From Paratinospora sagittata (lineage: Eukaryota; Streptophyta; Magnoliopsida; Ranunculales; Menispermaceae), in contig CM069593.1 in assembly GCA_035771175.1 (NCBI GenBank), positions 23,243,456 through 23,307,455 on the forward strand: a stretch of 64,000 nt of DNA. Direction: 5' to 3'. The position numbers and the translations under genes are program-made. The notes under the pieces were generated by a model. The model was not told where the DNA came from. It ran no database searches and saw only the letters and a list, made by a program, of their open reading frames with translations. Numbering within the stretch: position 1 is the stretch's first letter; every line of letters starts with the position of its first letter. This document shows, piece after piece, positions 10,101 through 22,690 of this stretch.

Positions 10101-12323
10101 TATTAATGAAGTCAGGGATTGCTGGTCTTCTTTCCCACTTCTTCCCCTTCTTTACCTCTCATTCTCTGAATTTTTGTGAGAAAAATAGATATATTTCATT
10201 TGTTCTGTTGGTCTGGGGAATGTAAGATGCTTCTTTACACTGTAATTTTACTGCTACATTTTAGTTAAGGGTTAGTTTTCTGTGTCTTTTGTGTTGTAGT
10301 AGGGTGGTTGTATGGAGTGAATATGGGTAGTTTTATCTTAAGATGTTGATGTTGTGTTTTTGTCCTGTTTCTTGTTTTATTGTTTGTATCTTTTCATTTT
10401 CAATTTTTTTTATTGGATTTCTTGTTTTTTATTTGTCTTGCTTTGTGGGTTTTTGGATCTCTTCTGTTCTGTTGCTTTGTGGTTCTGCAAATTTTGGGTT
10501 TGTGTTAATGTTTCAGAAATTTTCAAGTTTGCTTAGTGTTCTCATGAGGAACAATGAATTTGCCTTGCACCATCAATCAACTTGTGTGGAATAGAATTAC
10601 CAGATTAGTTTGATTTAATCTTGATTATTTTCTGATATTGTTCGTGTTTGTAAACTAGGGCGTTTACAATAGAAAAATGGGGGTAATGATTCATTGAAGA
10701 TGGACTGATATCTGGTGATTATTTATGATTATTTTGAGGTATTGCTTCATTGTGGAATTTCAGATGAAGATATGATGAAGAAGGCATTTATGTTCGAAAG
10801 TTTCTAAGATTATATTTCGTTTGATTGTTTTGAGAGAATATTTTTGAGAAGAAGCAAATGAAAAGATGAAATGGTTCAAAAGATGGGCAGTGATAGTAAT
10901 TTTCGAAGGAAGGTAGGGATTAGCATGTATTGATTGAAGTGGCAAAAGTGTAACACAACCGGAAAATGAGAGCTGTGAAAAAATTGTGCGATAGTCTCAC
11001 ATTGACTAGAATTCAGTATTGTAGCTTGTCTAATGATGGAAAATTATTAAATTGATGAAGTTTCTTTAAGGGAAAAAAATTAGCTCAGAAGGTGACTCGT
11101 GAAGCCATACATATAATTCATCGCCACTACCATAACGAGAAGATGAACACAATTTCTTGGCTCTTCTATTCCCAATTCTAACATTACCCTCTTTATTTAT
11201 TAACAAGTTTCTCTTTCTTTTTATTTGAAATATTCTCAGAATTAGTTGTTTGATTTTTTATCATAGGACCCGTTACTTTTGTTTTTTTTTTTTCAAATGC
11301 ATGTAGTTTGCTTTCTAAGTGAGTTCAAATTACTGAATTTTTTTCCAAACATTTTTTTTTTCTGTTTCTATAAAATAAAGAATTCAATTACTCATGTTAT
11401 GAAATTCACTATTTATTGAACAATTAACTAATGATCGAATGTCTAAGCATTCAGAGACTTATGATTGTAAGACTCTGTATATACACAAGGTATCTTCCAA
11501 CTTTTCTACGACTAATATTTTCCATCAGTGAAGTAGATGTCTTAGGAAGGAATTGAGCTTTCTTCAATCGAACAGTGATTGGAGAAACTTGTATTTATTG
11601 TCAAATATATGATATTTAAATTGAACAATGATGTCTTTATAAACCAGAAGGGGAGGACATAGTGAGGGAGAACTAGCATATCCCTCCAACGGGAATTATG
11701 TTATTGTCCTCGAGTAGGAGTCAAGTTACAATCAAAATGCCTGAAAGTAATATTTGAAGTTGGATAGGAAGTTCAATTAGCTATTGGGTTCCCATGTGAT
11801 AACAAAGGAACTGTGGTCTTTCTGCTATATGACTTTTGCTTATTTGGTCCAATGATGGGTGCAACATTTATATATGAATCACAATCATAGTTTATGAGTT
11901 TGTTTTAGTTTCAAAGTTTGTGGTGATTGATGAATGGAGCTCACTTCATTGTCTTGAGAATAGGTTTCTTGTTCCCTCTATCATCACTCATCAGGATATC
12001 TTCTAGCTATTGAAGGAAAAAAAAAACATTTTTTACATGTTGGAATGAATTGATGTTTCCGTTCAACCCAAAATGTTTTTGAGATCTTATTTTCTTTTGC
12101 TTGGTTCCTAATTTTTATGCTTAACATATCTACTTCTGGCAGTTACAAATAGGTCAATGTAGGCTGCAAACAGCTGCTTCTGGTTCCGGCAAAATTGGAA
12201 TAAACTTCCCTGTTCCCATCTTGCGTCACAGCATGAGAATTGGGTTTAGCTTAAGGTTTCAAATTTAATGGTGTCTCTTGAACCAGAAGACTTGAAGGTC
12301 TCTGTTGCATATATTCATTAAAA
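10101..12323 (+). other. Probable 5' leader and leader intron of the WRKY44-like gene
   Basis: A pyrimidine-rich stretch near 10110-10220 is followed by a strong donor (ggaat|gtaaga at 10222). An acceptor, ttctggcag, ends at 12142, leaving a short leader exon before the ATG at 12324. The T-rich sequence between has the texture of an intron. No transcript evidence is available, so the borders are tentative. Confidence 0.35.
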
Positions 12324-15300
12324 ATGGAAGTTCAAGAGGCAGAGAGGATTGTTATTGCAAAACCCGTTGCTTCAAGGCCTTCTTGTTCCAACTTCAGGTC
12401 ATTCTCACAACTTCTTTCAGGTGCCATCAATAGTGCACCCAATGATTCACTTCCTGAGACTGTTGTTGCTGCCATTAGACCCAAGACAGTGAGGTTAACA
12501 CCTGCCGGAAATGGAGCTTCTGTTGCTGTTGTTTCATCTCAGGTGGGCTTTTAAATTGTATGTGCTTTCTTGTTTGGGATTGTTTTCTCCCAGGGGAACT
12601 GATATTCTAAATTCATGGTTTGGTGGCTTTGTAGGGAGAGGTATCTGGAAAAGCTGTTGGTTGTTTGTCTGATAAGGTTTTAAAACCAGAAATCAAATCT
12701 ACTGTGCTATATAAACCCTTGGCAAAGCTTGTATCAAGTAAAACTACTCATCTCTTGGCAAATCTGGTAAGTGCTCATATTTTCATTTTTTTTAATTTAC
12801 TAGCATTTAATTTCTGGGCTATTGTCTTCTTTGGGTAATGGCGAAGCACTGTGAGAAGAAGAACGAGAAAGATCAAGAATGAAAAATCAATGTCAATCAA
12901 TAATCAATAATAGGGTAGTTTTCAAATTACATCCTAAAATATTTATAATTAAATATAACTTCTAAACTGACACCGCCTAGAACTCTTAAATTAACTCAAA
13001 CTCTATCTAAAATCCAAATCAAAATATAACTCTAAAATAAATAACAACCAAATAAAATAAAAATAAAATCCTAATTAAACTCTAACTCATGTATGTCCTG
13101 CATCGGGTTGCTGCTTGTTCTTAAGAAAAGAAAAAAAGATAAAAGAAAAATGATCTTGCAATGAATTGATAGAAAAGTTCTTTGGTTATGTACTTGGCCA
13201 ATATTGGTACTAGAAGTTTGATGCTGCACCTCTTACAAGCCCAAAATCCGTGTTGCATAGTAATTTATATCATACTTCATTACTTAAAGTAAGTCGAGTA
13301 TCAAACTATAGTATTTCTTTTATCAATTTGGTAATTAGAGTATGGATGAAAGATTTCTACATCTTCTACGATAAATCACTTTTTCTGGGTAAAATAGCAT
13401 GGAAGATCCGGGTTATGTCACCTTACAATTAGGATGGTGCCATGTAGAATTGTCTTGTTTCCATGTGTGAGCTTGTACCCGAAGCAGATTGTGGCCCTAT
13501 AAATGAAGTAGCATTGTTATATAGGTTATTGGTGATGGTCTTTTCAGAATTCAAAGGTTCTTAAACTTATCTAATTTTTTGTTTCAAGCAGGAAAATTTT
13601 GATTTTAGTAATCAAGACCCCACTACACAGATGCAGGCGCAGGTTCAGCATCTGGACCAAGCCAGACATGCTGTCCAAACTCAGGCTACTTCAAATTGTC
13701 ACATGAAACTGCCATCGCAACTGAAAAGAAACCCGACAATGGAGAGGTCTAAGATGACCCAACAAAACCCGGAAGAGAATCCGAGAGCCCTATTGTCTAC
13801 TAACAGTGACCGGCCTTCTTATGACGGTTACAACTGGAGAAAGTATGGGCAAAAGCAAGTAAAAGGAAGTGAGTACCCACGGAGTTACTACAAATGCACG
13901 CACCCAAATTGCCCAGTGAAGAAGAAGGTTGAAAGATCACTTGATGGGCAGATAGCGGAAATTGTCTACAAGGGAGAACACAACCATTCAAAACCTCAGC
14001 CTCCTAAAAGGCAATCTTCTGTTACACAGGAGAAAGGATTGGTGTCTGAGGCAACTGCACAAGAGAGCACAAACCCTTTATGTAGTAATCCTCTTATTGA
14101 GAGAAATGAAGGAATGGAAGGAATAGAGAATAACAATGAAGCGGGTTTGTCAATAACAGCTTCTTATCCTCCAAGCAGAGGTCTAAATCCTTGTGATCTA
14201 GTCATGAGCCGGGCATTTAATGGTGGATATGGAACTCCTGATACTTCTTGTGGTCTTAGTGGGGATTGTGATGAAGAAAGCAGGGGACTGGATGCCGAGG
14301 ATGACGAACCGAAAAGCAAACGAAGGTAAGACTTCATGTGGTCAAGAACTGGAGGACACTGAGAAAGGATATCCTTTTGAAATGACCTAAATAAAGATAT
14401 ATTTGGAAACATGTTGCTGGAAAAGATTTCATCATACTCTTGAAGGCATGAAACTTATAAAGAAAATCCTTCTTGACCCACATAGGCGGGAGCTTCCTTC
14501 ACTGTGCTGCCCCTTTTTTTTACTCTCCATCGAACTTATTGTGGAAACAATCTAATTTAGTTTACTAACCAGTTTGACTCTCAGCTGGTTTCAATCTTGG
14601 CTGTTTTGAAGAATTGAATTTTTTTTTTTTTTTCACTTGGTTCGTAGATTGATAATTCAATTGTGATTATTGGAATTTTCTTGTCCTTTACCATTGCTGA
14701 CTTTGTGTTTTCATTCCTTCAGAAAGGCATTGCATCAACATGGCGATGTAGGCGTACTAGGGCAAGGTGTACGGGAACCTCGTATCGTGATGCAAAATTC
14801 CACTGATTCTGAGATTTTGGGAGATGGCTTTCGCTGGCGAAAGTATGGGCAAAAGGTCGTGAAGGGAAATCCTTATCCTAGGTTAGTACTCGACTTTCAA
14901 CTTGCTCATGGATGTATATTCTAGTTTCAAAATTAATTCCCAAAAAATATAATAGGTGCCTAAGGGGAAGTTTATTCTGGGATTTTGAGCCTTTATGCTT
15001 ATCCATGTTTGCATGGATGCAGGATTTACAAGGTCCCCTTTGGTTTGTGATTATACAACTTTCTATATTCGAAATTCAAAAAACCGAAAAACGCATTTGG
15101 TTGGTCAAATCTGAAAACATTTTTTTTTTTTAAAGATGATTTTACTTGGAAAACAAGCTTGTTTTTCAAAAATGATAAAAAGTCATTCTCAAAATTTTCA
15201 TTTTTAGATTGTATCCCTATTTTCGGATTACAAACCAAACGAAACCTAAGTTCTTCCCATGTTTCTTTTTATTCAAGGGGGGCGTGGATAAGGGAATCAT

Positions 15301-15611
15301 ACTAGTTTCTGCTTATGAATTGCATACTTGTATCATACATAATGTATAGACTTCTTCATTATGTTTTTTTTTTCTTATGACTTGCTTATATGATGTGGGT
15401 GTGGGTGTTTGTTTTTGACAGAAGTTATTACAGATGCACCAATCAGAAGTGCAATGTGCGGAAACACGTCGAAAGGGCATTAGATGATCCAAGAGCTTTT
15501 CTCACAACATATGAGGGAAAGCACAATCACGAAATGCCTGCCTCGAGGAACCTGAATCCCATAATTTCTGATCCAGATTTAGCTGCTCCAACTAATAATT
15601 TCAAGCTATGA
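12324..15611 (+). CDS. WRKY44: WRKY44/TTG2-like group I WRKY transcription factor (5 exons)
   Basis: Five exons join in frame: 12324-12542, 12635-12766, 13592-14325, 14723-14881 and 15422-15611, giving 477 residues. The N terminus ([20 protein letters not shown], then AAIRPKTVR) matches the WRKY44/TTG2 group and not other group I members. Two WRKY domains are intact: WRKYGQK at 199-205 with zinc ligands C219, C224, H247, H249, and WRKYGQK at 400-406 with C420, C425, H449, H451. The intron inside the second domain falls at the conserved PR|SYYRC site. In Arabidopsis TTG2 is a nuclear regulator of trichome growth, seed-coat tannin and mucilage, and acts with the MYB-bHLH-TTG1 complex. A basic KSKRR tract before the second domain may be a nuclear signal. 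Introns hold a dispersed repeat and a MITE. The start is supported by family similarity. The gene appears functional. Confidence 0.93.
12850..13110. repeat. Dispersed repeat in WRKY intron 2, shared with 43.6-43.9 kb
   Basis: The run gtagttttcaaattacatcc through acttctaaactgac, actctatct, aactctaaaataaa and aaataaaataaaaataaaat closely follows sequence at 43650-43880. Family unknown; the texture suggests an LTR or DNA-element fragment. Confidence 0.6.
15031..15249. mobile_element. MITE-like element in WRKY intron 4
   Basis: Ends are inverted relative to each other: aggtcccctttggtttgtga on the left and, read in reverse complement, aggtttcgtttggtttgtaa on the right. The ~220-bp core has matching AT-rich arms and no coding capacity. 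The TTTGGTTTG termini resemble hAT-type MITEs; no target duplication could be confirmed. Confidence 0.55.
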
Positions 15612-16209
15612 CAGACACATTGAGTTGAAGACAGCAGCAACCAAAAGAATTTAAAGAGAGATCGTTAAACAAACCAAAATCTTACCTTTGAAGCGTGTTT
15701 GGTTCAGCGGGCGCAATATATTCTTCGTTCTTCTTTCATATTTGATGTTTCTTTCTTATTTCTACTTAAAAGTGGTTTTTTATTATTATTTCATATGAGT
15801 CAATATGTTCACTATATGTTGCATTAATTTACTATCAACAGCCTGTTTTGAATGCATTTTATTATTTTTTAATTCACCACTTCCTTTAATATTTCTGGTA
15901 TATTCTTTTCTTTGGATTCATGCAGGTCCTTTGTTCATATGTGTTTTAGCACATTGAATCCTTTCCTGCAAGTAATTTGGTGGAAATTCCTAGCTAGATT
16001 ATCATCTTTGGCTGAACTAAATGCAAAAATGTACAGTTCGAATCATGCGTAGTGTTGTTGCAGCAAGTAAAAGAAATTTACTGGTCACAAAATTTATCAA
16101 CCTACCAAATCAACACATACCCAGTTCATAGATTGTTCACCAGATCAGGGTTTTTTTAATAAGACGAGGAAAAACTTAAGCACTGCCTTTATCAACCATT
16201 TAGATATAA
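15612..16209. other. 3' region of the WRKY gene and spacer
   Basis: The sequence after the stop codon is AT-rich with several possible polyadenylation-type signals. No other gene or structured element is seen. Confidence 0.5.
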
Positions 16210-16403
16210 GCCTTGTTTGGGAGAGTTTTTTTAAAGTGCGTTTTAAGTAAAAACACTTTTGGAGGTATTTGACAATACCTATTTTTAGTAAAATTGTAAT
16301 AAAAATAATAATTTTTAGCTTTTAAAAAAAACTGAGAGATCAGTTTTTCTTAAAAGCGCTTATAGTAGAAACACTTTTAGGAAAAACTCTTCTAAACGAG
16401 GCC
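16210..16403. mobile_element. MITE-like inverted-repeat element
   Basis: Left end gccttgtttgggagagtttt and right end (reverse complement) ggcctcgtttagaagagttt form imperfect terminal inverted repeats. They continue inward as paired AAAAACACTTTT/AAAGTGTTT arms. About 190 bp with no open frame; resembles a short hAT-type MITE. Target duplication not resolved. Confidence 0.6.
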
Positions 16404-16918
16404 ATAGAGAAAAAAAAAAATATAAGTTTATATAAGTTTTCTTAAGATGATGAACTTCAATCATCAGGAAAGGGACCTTAATTAGTAACTTAAATGAAGA
16501 TGAATGTTGTTTGTACAAGTTTCAAAGTGAGGGAGATGTAAGTAATTTTTAAATGAAGGGAGGAATATAATATGTGATTAATAATCTCGAGGAAGTAATG
16601 ATATTTTATACAAAAATGTTAAAGAGACATGCATGGGAGAGAACTCATGACCGTTGAATCATATGGGGATGTGTGTGTATTGAGCAACGCCCTTGCAATC
16701 TAACGGATCACGGATCAAATCTTATGTATAAGATTAGTGAGTATGTTGCATATGAATTACAGTATTTATAAAGTTTTAGTGAAAACTTCATTGTCTTTGC
16801 CTATAAGTTAATCCTTATATAAGAATAGGGTTAAAAAAAATGTATAAAAAAAAAAAATCATAGTTGAGAGGGGCAAAAAAAGGTATTATTTGAAATCGTT
16901 CTCCATTATTTTGTTTAG

Positions 16919-17641
16919 GTTATATGGAACCTTATACAAATTGTAGGGACCTATGTTCTCTACATGAAGTTGCATTCTACACATCATGTCTTAAGTGTTT
17001 TGAAGTGGTTGAGTCATATCACCCAAATCATTTTCTTCGTCAACTTGGATATGTACAATTGATCCCACGTGATCCTATGCGCCTAACTCGAGTAGAGAGA
17101 GGTGCTAAGGCACGTAACTACGTAGTTCATAACACCTTCATTGATCAAATGTGGGAAAATTGGGAGTACCATTTGTTACCGAACCATCTACGTAGGCAGC
17201 CGCTATGTAATCCATGGGACACAATAGAAAGATATTTGGATTGGTTCCACTTAATTTCACACCTAATAGTCCAGAATCCTGAATTTCGAGCTACTCAAGT
17301 ACCACCGGGCCGACACACTAACATCGATGATGCACGGGTAATAAATCAAATTTCATAGCAATTATAAATGTTTATGAATGACATTTGTTTGGTTTTAATC
17401 GATTCTTTGGTTTTCTTAGGAACACATCAAACTAGCACTGAAAATGTTAATGGTATTAAAAGCAAGGAGGGGAGAAGAACAAACGCTCGATGATGTGTAC
17501 ACGATGGTCGATGACATTATTGTGGCTCTATCTGGTGCTAGCATCAGTGATGTACATGAAGATCTGGCTTCCACGCCAGTTGCGCATTTCGAACGCGGAG
17601 AGCCCTCGAGAACTCAATCAAGAAACGTTCAAAAAAGATAG
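16919..17641 (+). pseudogene. Plant mobile domain (PMD) protein, C-terminal half
   Basis: Two exons, 16919-17337 and 17420-17641, with a GT-AG intron that joins in frame (DDAR|EHIK). The product begins YMEPYTNCRDLCSLHEVAFY and includes FLRQLGYVQLIP and YLDWFHLISHLIV, the conserved C-terminal blocks of the plant mobile domain (PMD, the aminotransferase-like domain of MAIN/MAIL1 proteins and of many plant transposons). It then has a hydrophilic tail ending VQKR. The acceptor at 16918 shows that upstream exons with the N-terminal half are lost. PMD function in transposons is unknown; MAIN/MAIL1 relatives act in silencing and genome stability. It is the tail of a gene, so labelled pseudogene although its own frame is clean. 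Confidence 0.75.
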
Positions 17642-17835
17642 ACATAAATTCGACGATGTATGGCATAAAATGGAATCCATTTTCTATTTTTTTTTTCATT
17701 ATGAATGCATGTAATAGAATTCAGAAAAACAATGTCATTGAGTATTAATTTGTATGACTGTCATGTACAAACTCTTTTTTGACATAAAAATGGATCAGCT
17801 ACAAACCCTTTTTTTGACAATGAAGAATTTACTTT

Positions 17836-20430
17836 TTAATCAGAAATTGTTTCTACAGTTGCTACATTAGGAACAATTTCAGTAAAACGTAGAATACGGT
17901 CTAAGTATGGTGTGTCCCAACCCTTAGCACATGAGAGATGAAACTTTTCCCAATTGGCAGCAATAGGCGGTAGAGGACTAGTTGGGCTCAAAATAACCTG
18001 CACAAAATGACATTCACTCACAAAACCCATAACAAACAACTGCCTCTCTGATGTCGGAACAGGTACACTCCCTAGTGGAAGAAACGTCAAGCACTGTTGA
18101 TTCGATATGAGAACGAAGACAACATTGTACTTACTGGCAATCAAGTGACCCATTTCAGGCATTGTCATCAATGCATATGACGGTGCTGGTACATCAAAAC
18201 GCTTCAGAGCCTTAATCATTTCGTCTACTCTACCACTGTATTGGAATACCACTGTGTAGTGATCTATAAAATTCTGAAGTTCGTCCAAAAGATCCTGTCT
18301 AACCCTTTTCCAATCATCATCTCTGAAACCTATAAAAAGAGCAACAACTCGATAACCACAATGCCCATTAACTGATACATTTTTGACTTGTTGAATGTAA
18401 GGCTTCAGTGATTAATATATTTTTAAGGGCCCAAATTCCTTGTCCTGTGAACTTTTCCAAATCGTTTGACAGTATTCAAGGAAGGAGCAGGGGAACAACT
18501 ATCTTCATGTGATAACAAATGCTCAATGAATGATGGATCCCTCTTCGTTGATCTATCAATCTTTAACTTTGGTCTTCCCCTATTGTTTCTTTTCACTGCA
18601 AGCTCAAACATCAATGTAGATGATGGATTATATATCTCCCTCAATTTTTTCAGCATTCTTGACTTCGCTGGTGCATCGCTACCATCATAATGCTTCAAAA
18701 ACACATCAAACTTAACCGTGCATAGTAATTTTTACTGACTCCTTAACAAGGACAATCGTGTCAAGTTTCTTCCAATGGGCATCCACGAAAGAAAGAGGGA
18801 TAGGTCGATGTCCTTGCTGGCATTCAAAGATCTCATGTGCACAAGGTAATGCATGTGTTCTTGGCAACACACATCCACATTGAGCTCTTTCGAAGTGATT
18901 CTCCTTGCAACGGACATATTTTGTTTGAATCATGTCAAGTGCACATTTGGATACAACACTACGTAGTTCGTTGTAGATCCAATCTCTATCCAAATGTTTC
19001 ACAGTGAACAAACTTTGTTAAAATGATGTTGTTATCTCTGTATGTTGCAATACCAACAATGCATGAATGGTTCTCCATGATGATTCAAAATTCACTTGAG
19101 AAGAGCCTAAGTGTATCTTCAACTTTCCATGCGTACTTTCAACCCTGTTGGATGTGACAATACTAAAATGCATGATTTCACCCCTCCAAGCTACCACAAA
19201 TCTTTTTCTGTGTTTTGTCAACCACTCATTCGATATATATGCAAGGACATCATGATAACTTTCATAATTAGTATGCAACACCCTTAGATGTTCTTCATAT
19301 TTATCCTCTGACTCAGATTCCACCAAGGCGTGCCACATGCTCATAAATGCGTCCCACTTCTTCTTTTGGTTGAACAGTCATTTTGTTTTTGCCAACACAT
19401 TTTTGTTTATATGCCAAATACAACAAATTTGCGACCTTTGGAAAAGTAACCCCCACCGCATTCATCAAAGTCAATTTCTCTGTCTGTAATAAAAACTTAT
19501 GGCTGTCTACCCTTCAAGTAGATATTTTAACTTTTCAAGTGCCCATATAAAGTTTTCTTGTTTCTCATCTAGCATATATACATGGGTCACCGAGAAAGTC
19601 ATATTAGTTGATGTAACACCAACTATCTCAAATAACGGATATCGATAGATGTTCGTCTTGTACGTGCAATCCATTATCATAACTCTTGGAAAACACCGCA
19701 ACAGGTTTATCGAAACTAGGTGTGCCCAAAACAAAGTTGTCGCATGGTCAATATCTTCATCAGACTTATGCCACTCAACATATTGTTCTTCGGAGAGTTT
19801 GAGCAACAATTGTTGCATCTGAGACCGCCCACCATGTTCCACCAATTTACGTGCATTGTATATGGTCCTCAATGTTGATGCATTATCCACGTCCCTTTGC
19901 TTCAAAGTAGTTAATATATCTTTAGGCCGGACTTGGCTCCTACTCATCTGAACAAGGATTTCCATCTCGTCCTTTATAAGCCTTCCTGCATAAGAGTGTC
20001 CTTCCATCTTTGTAGTCGCTGGATGATTATGAACTCCACAATCAACTTTTATAGTCCAATCATCATCAGTAGCCAATTTTTGCCCTCGTAACAAAAAAGG
20101 ACAATCACACGTCTTCGTTCTGTTATCAATCACCTTAATTTTCTTTTCATGGAGCTTTTTATCTTTTTTTCGGTTTATATACACCATATCTCTCACAGAC
20201 AAATTTTATTTTTGGTCGCCTACCATTCTGCCCCCTGAATCCAAGCTCTTGATGACGATAACAAGTCAATTTCTTCGACCAACATCTCTAGTCCATGCAA
20301 CCATTTCATCCCTACTACTGAATATCAAATAAGTGTCAAATTCTTCAGTATAATCTCATATTTTCTCATTCCTAACACTACTACATTCGTCAGGAGCCTC
20401 ATCATCTTGAAAATTTATAGGTCAAAATTA
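17836..20430 (-). pseudogene. MULE transposase with SWIM zinc finger and C-terminal OTU-like domain
   Basis: Minus-strand fragments align in order to one Mutator-like transposase. The N-terminal region (20202 downward) has CDCPFLLRG and GVHNHP, of the FAR1/WRKY-GCM1 zinc-binding type. The MULE core has VMIMDCTYKTNIYRYPL. A helical region (19018-19344) follows, then a SWIM finger, CGCVLPRTHALPCAHEI (18712-19011). A basic RGRPKLKIDR linker (18423-18704) leads to an OTU-like cysteine-protease-type domain with NGHCGYRVVALFIGFRDDDW (about 18290-18400) and a late His in ECHFVQVIL. The domain order matches plant MULEs that carry an OTU-like C terminus. Frameshifts near 18300-18420, 18705, 19015 and 19360-19500, plus stops upstream of 20202, disable it. 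Confidence 0.85.
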
Positions 20431-20549
20431 GTACTAAATGTATATATAAATAACAATATTAAAAAAATGTATAAAATTTTAAAAAAACTCCAAATTAAAC
20501 TGTCCGTCCAGACACAAACGGACAGAAAACCTATATTTGACTGGCTTTG

Positions 20550-20660
20550 GATGGACATAAGCATTATGCCCAGTCCTGGCAAGACAGACAAAGTGCATTC
20601 AAAGGTAATACACTTTGTCCGGCCTGCCATGACCAGACAGACTCCTTTTGTTCGTCTGGA
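20550..20660. repeat. Imperfect hairpin in MULE subterminal region
   Basis: The arm gtcctggcaagacagacaaa (from about 20573) pairs imperfectly with the region cactttgtccggcctgccat (from about 20611). A comparable hairpin lies in the other MULE remnant at 49584-49617. Confidence 0.5.
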
Positions 20661-21658
20661 ATAAAACGGACAGAACCATTTTGTGCAGTTCCTAGTGGCC
20701 GGACGCGTCGAAAATGGGTTTCAATAGCCATTTTTCTTTAATTTTTGGGTATTTTTCAACAGAAAAAACTCTAAGAAACAAGTAAACATACCAAAAAGTG
20801 CGAAGAACTTTCCGATTCATCTGATTTTCTTCCCATTGTAGATCACACGACCTTAATTGAAGAAAAATTACTTGTAAGCTTTCAACACTTCCCAAACTCG
20901 TGAAAGATGCTTTCCACACTTTTAAATGTCTCTCAAGGCAACAAAATTGTAAAACAATATGATATAACTCTGAAAAAACCTAAAAAGTTGTAATTTTGAA
21001 GAAGATTAAAAGAGTTGAAGAATTAGAGAGCTAGGGTTTTGGTTGAAGAATGGGTAGGTGAAGAGAGTGCGGGGGTTTTGGATAGTTTTTATGTGGTTAG
21101 TTAAGTAATTTCACATTTTCTTATTATTTGTTTTTTTTTTTTTAACTTAGGTGGGTGGTCAGATAAGAATGAGTGGGTGGTTTTAACAGCACCCTTCAGT
21201 AATAAAGACTTTGTATGTTTAGTACTTGTTTCCATTATATTGTTTGTTCTTTAGTGTGTACCCTTCTACATGACAACCGTTCTTTGAATTGATTTGATAT
21301 GAATTGAGTTATATTGGTTTTATTTGACTTATATACTTTTTTTTTTAATTGTTCAAATTGGAGCCTTGTATACAAAGCTTTCAATAAGAGCACAACAACC
21401 TGAGCGAGAGATGGGAGTGTTCTTTATTGTTGCATCAACTCCTCTTGTTCAAGTAGACCCCTTTAACACAATAAGTATACATATTAAGTTTTATTTGAAT
21501 TGAAAATGATAGAAATAGAAACCTTTTGATTTGGTTTCAGAGTTGCGCTCTGAATCAAACCATACCAATTAAAGACTTTTTCCAACAATCCATGTGCCTA
21601 TTCATAATTTATAAGCAAGGGACTACCACCTAATCAATTAATTAGACCCTTATAATAT
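20608..21658. repeat. Tandem duplication, copy A (MULE end plus flank)
   Basis: From tacactttgtccggcctgcc to cccttataatatac this ~1.05-kb segment is repeated immediately to its right with scattered substitutions and small indels. It includes the MULE terminal region (end near 21197) and about 460 bp beyond it. Confidence 0.88.
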
Positions 21659-22690
21659 ACACTCTTTCCGGCCTGCCAGGATCAGACAGACTCCTTCTGT
21701 TTGTTTTGAATGGAACGAACAGAACCATTTTGTGCAGTTCCTGGTGGTCGTAAGCGTCAAAAATGGGTTTCAATCGCCATTTTTTACTCTATTTTTCTTT
21801 GATTTTTGGATATTTTTCACCGGAAAAAACTCTAAGAAACAAGTAAACATACCATAAAGTGCGAAGAACTTTCCGATTCATGTGATTTTCTTCCCATTGT
21901 AGATCAAACAACCTTGATTGAAGAAAAATTACTTGTAAGTTTTCAACACTTTCCAAACTCGTGAAAGATGCTTTCCACACTTTTAAATGTTTTTCAAGGC
22001 AACAAAATCGTAAAACAATATGATATAACTCTGAAACAATCTAAAGACTTGTAAGTTTGAAGAAGATTGAAAGAGTTGAAGAGTTTGAGAGCTAGAGTTT
22101 TGGTTGAAGAATGGATGGGTGAAGAGAGAGTGTGGGGGTTTTGGATAGTTTTATGTGGTTAGTTTAGTAATTTCACATTTTCTTTTTTTTATTATTATTT
22201 TTTTAATTTAGGTGGGTGGACAGATAAGAATGAGTAAGTGATTTTAATTGCATCCTTCATTAATAAAGTCTTTGTATGTTTAGTACTTGTTTCCATTATA
22301 TTGTTTTTTCTTTAGTGTGCACCCTTCTACATGCCAACCGTTCTTTGAATTTATTTGACTTATATACTTCTTTTTTTTAATTGTTCAAATTGGAGCCTTG
22401 TATACAAAGCCTTCAATGAGAGCATAACAACTCGAGCGAGAGCGAGGAGTGTTCTCTATCGATGCATCAACTCCTCTTGTTCAAGTAAACTCTTTTTGCA
22501 CAATAAATATACACATTAAGTTTTATTGAATTGAAAATGATAGAAATAGAAACCTTTTGATTTGGTTTCAGGGTTGGGCTCCGAATCAAACCATACCAAT
22601 TAAAGATTTTTTCCATCAATCTATGTGCCTATTCATAATTTATAAGCAAAGGACCACCACCTAATCAATTAATTAGACCCTTATAATATA
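21657..22690. repeat. Tandem duplication, copy B
   Basis: Begins tacactctttccggcctgcc and ends cccttataatatac. The second MULE-type end (tgattttaattgcatccttc) lies near 22238-22258. It is somewhat more AT-rich than copy A, with many transition differences. Confidence 0.88.

Larger units (their letters stand above)
16919..21197. mobile_element. MULE remnant with PMD gene and transposase-OTU gene
   Basis: A plus-strand PMD gene fragment (16919-17641) converges on a minus-strand Mutator-type transposase pseudogene with SWIM and OTU-like parts (17836-20430). Right of the transposase start come a hairpin-forming stretch and an end sequence which, in reverse complement, reads GAAGGGTGCTGTTAAAACCACCC. 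The other MULE remnant at 49036 starts with the similar GGAAATTGTTAAAATCACCC followed by a PMD gene. The shared end and gene order support one family laid out TIR, PMD gene, convergent transposase gene, TIR. The left end of this copy is missing. Confidence 0.7.

Noticed and set aside
10343..10594. Open frame rich in Phe/Leu upstream of the WRKY gene
   Set aside because: T-rich sequence in what looks like the leader intron; no family signature and overlapping alternative frames.
13800..14412. Minus-strand open frames over WRKY exon 3
   Set aside because: Shadows of the WRKY coding exon.
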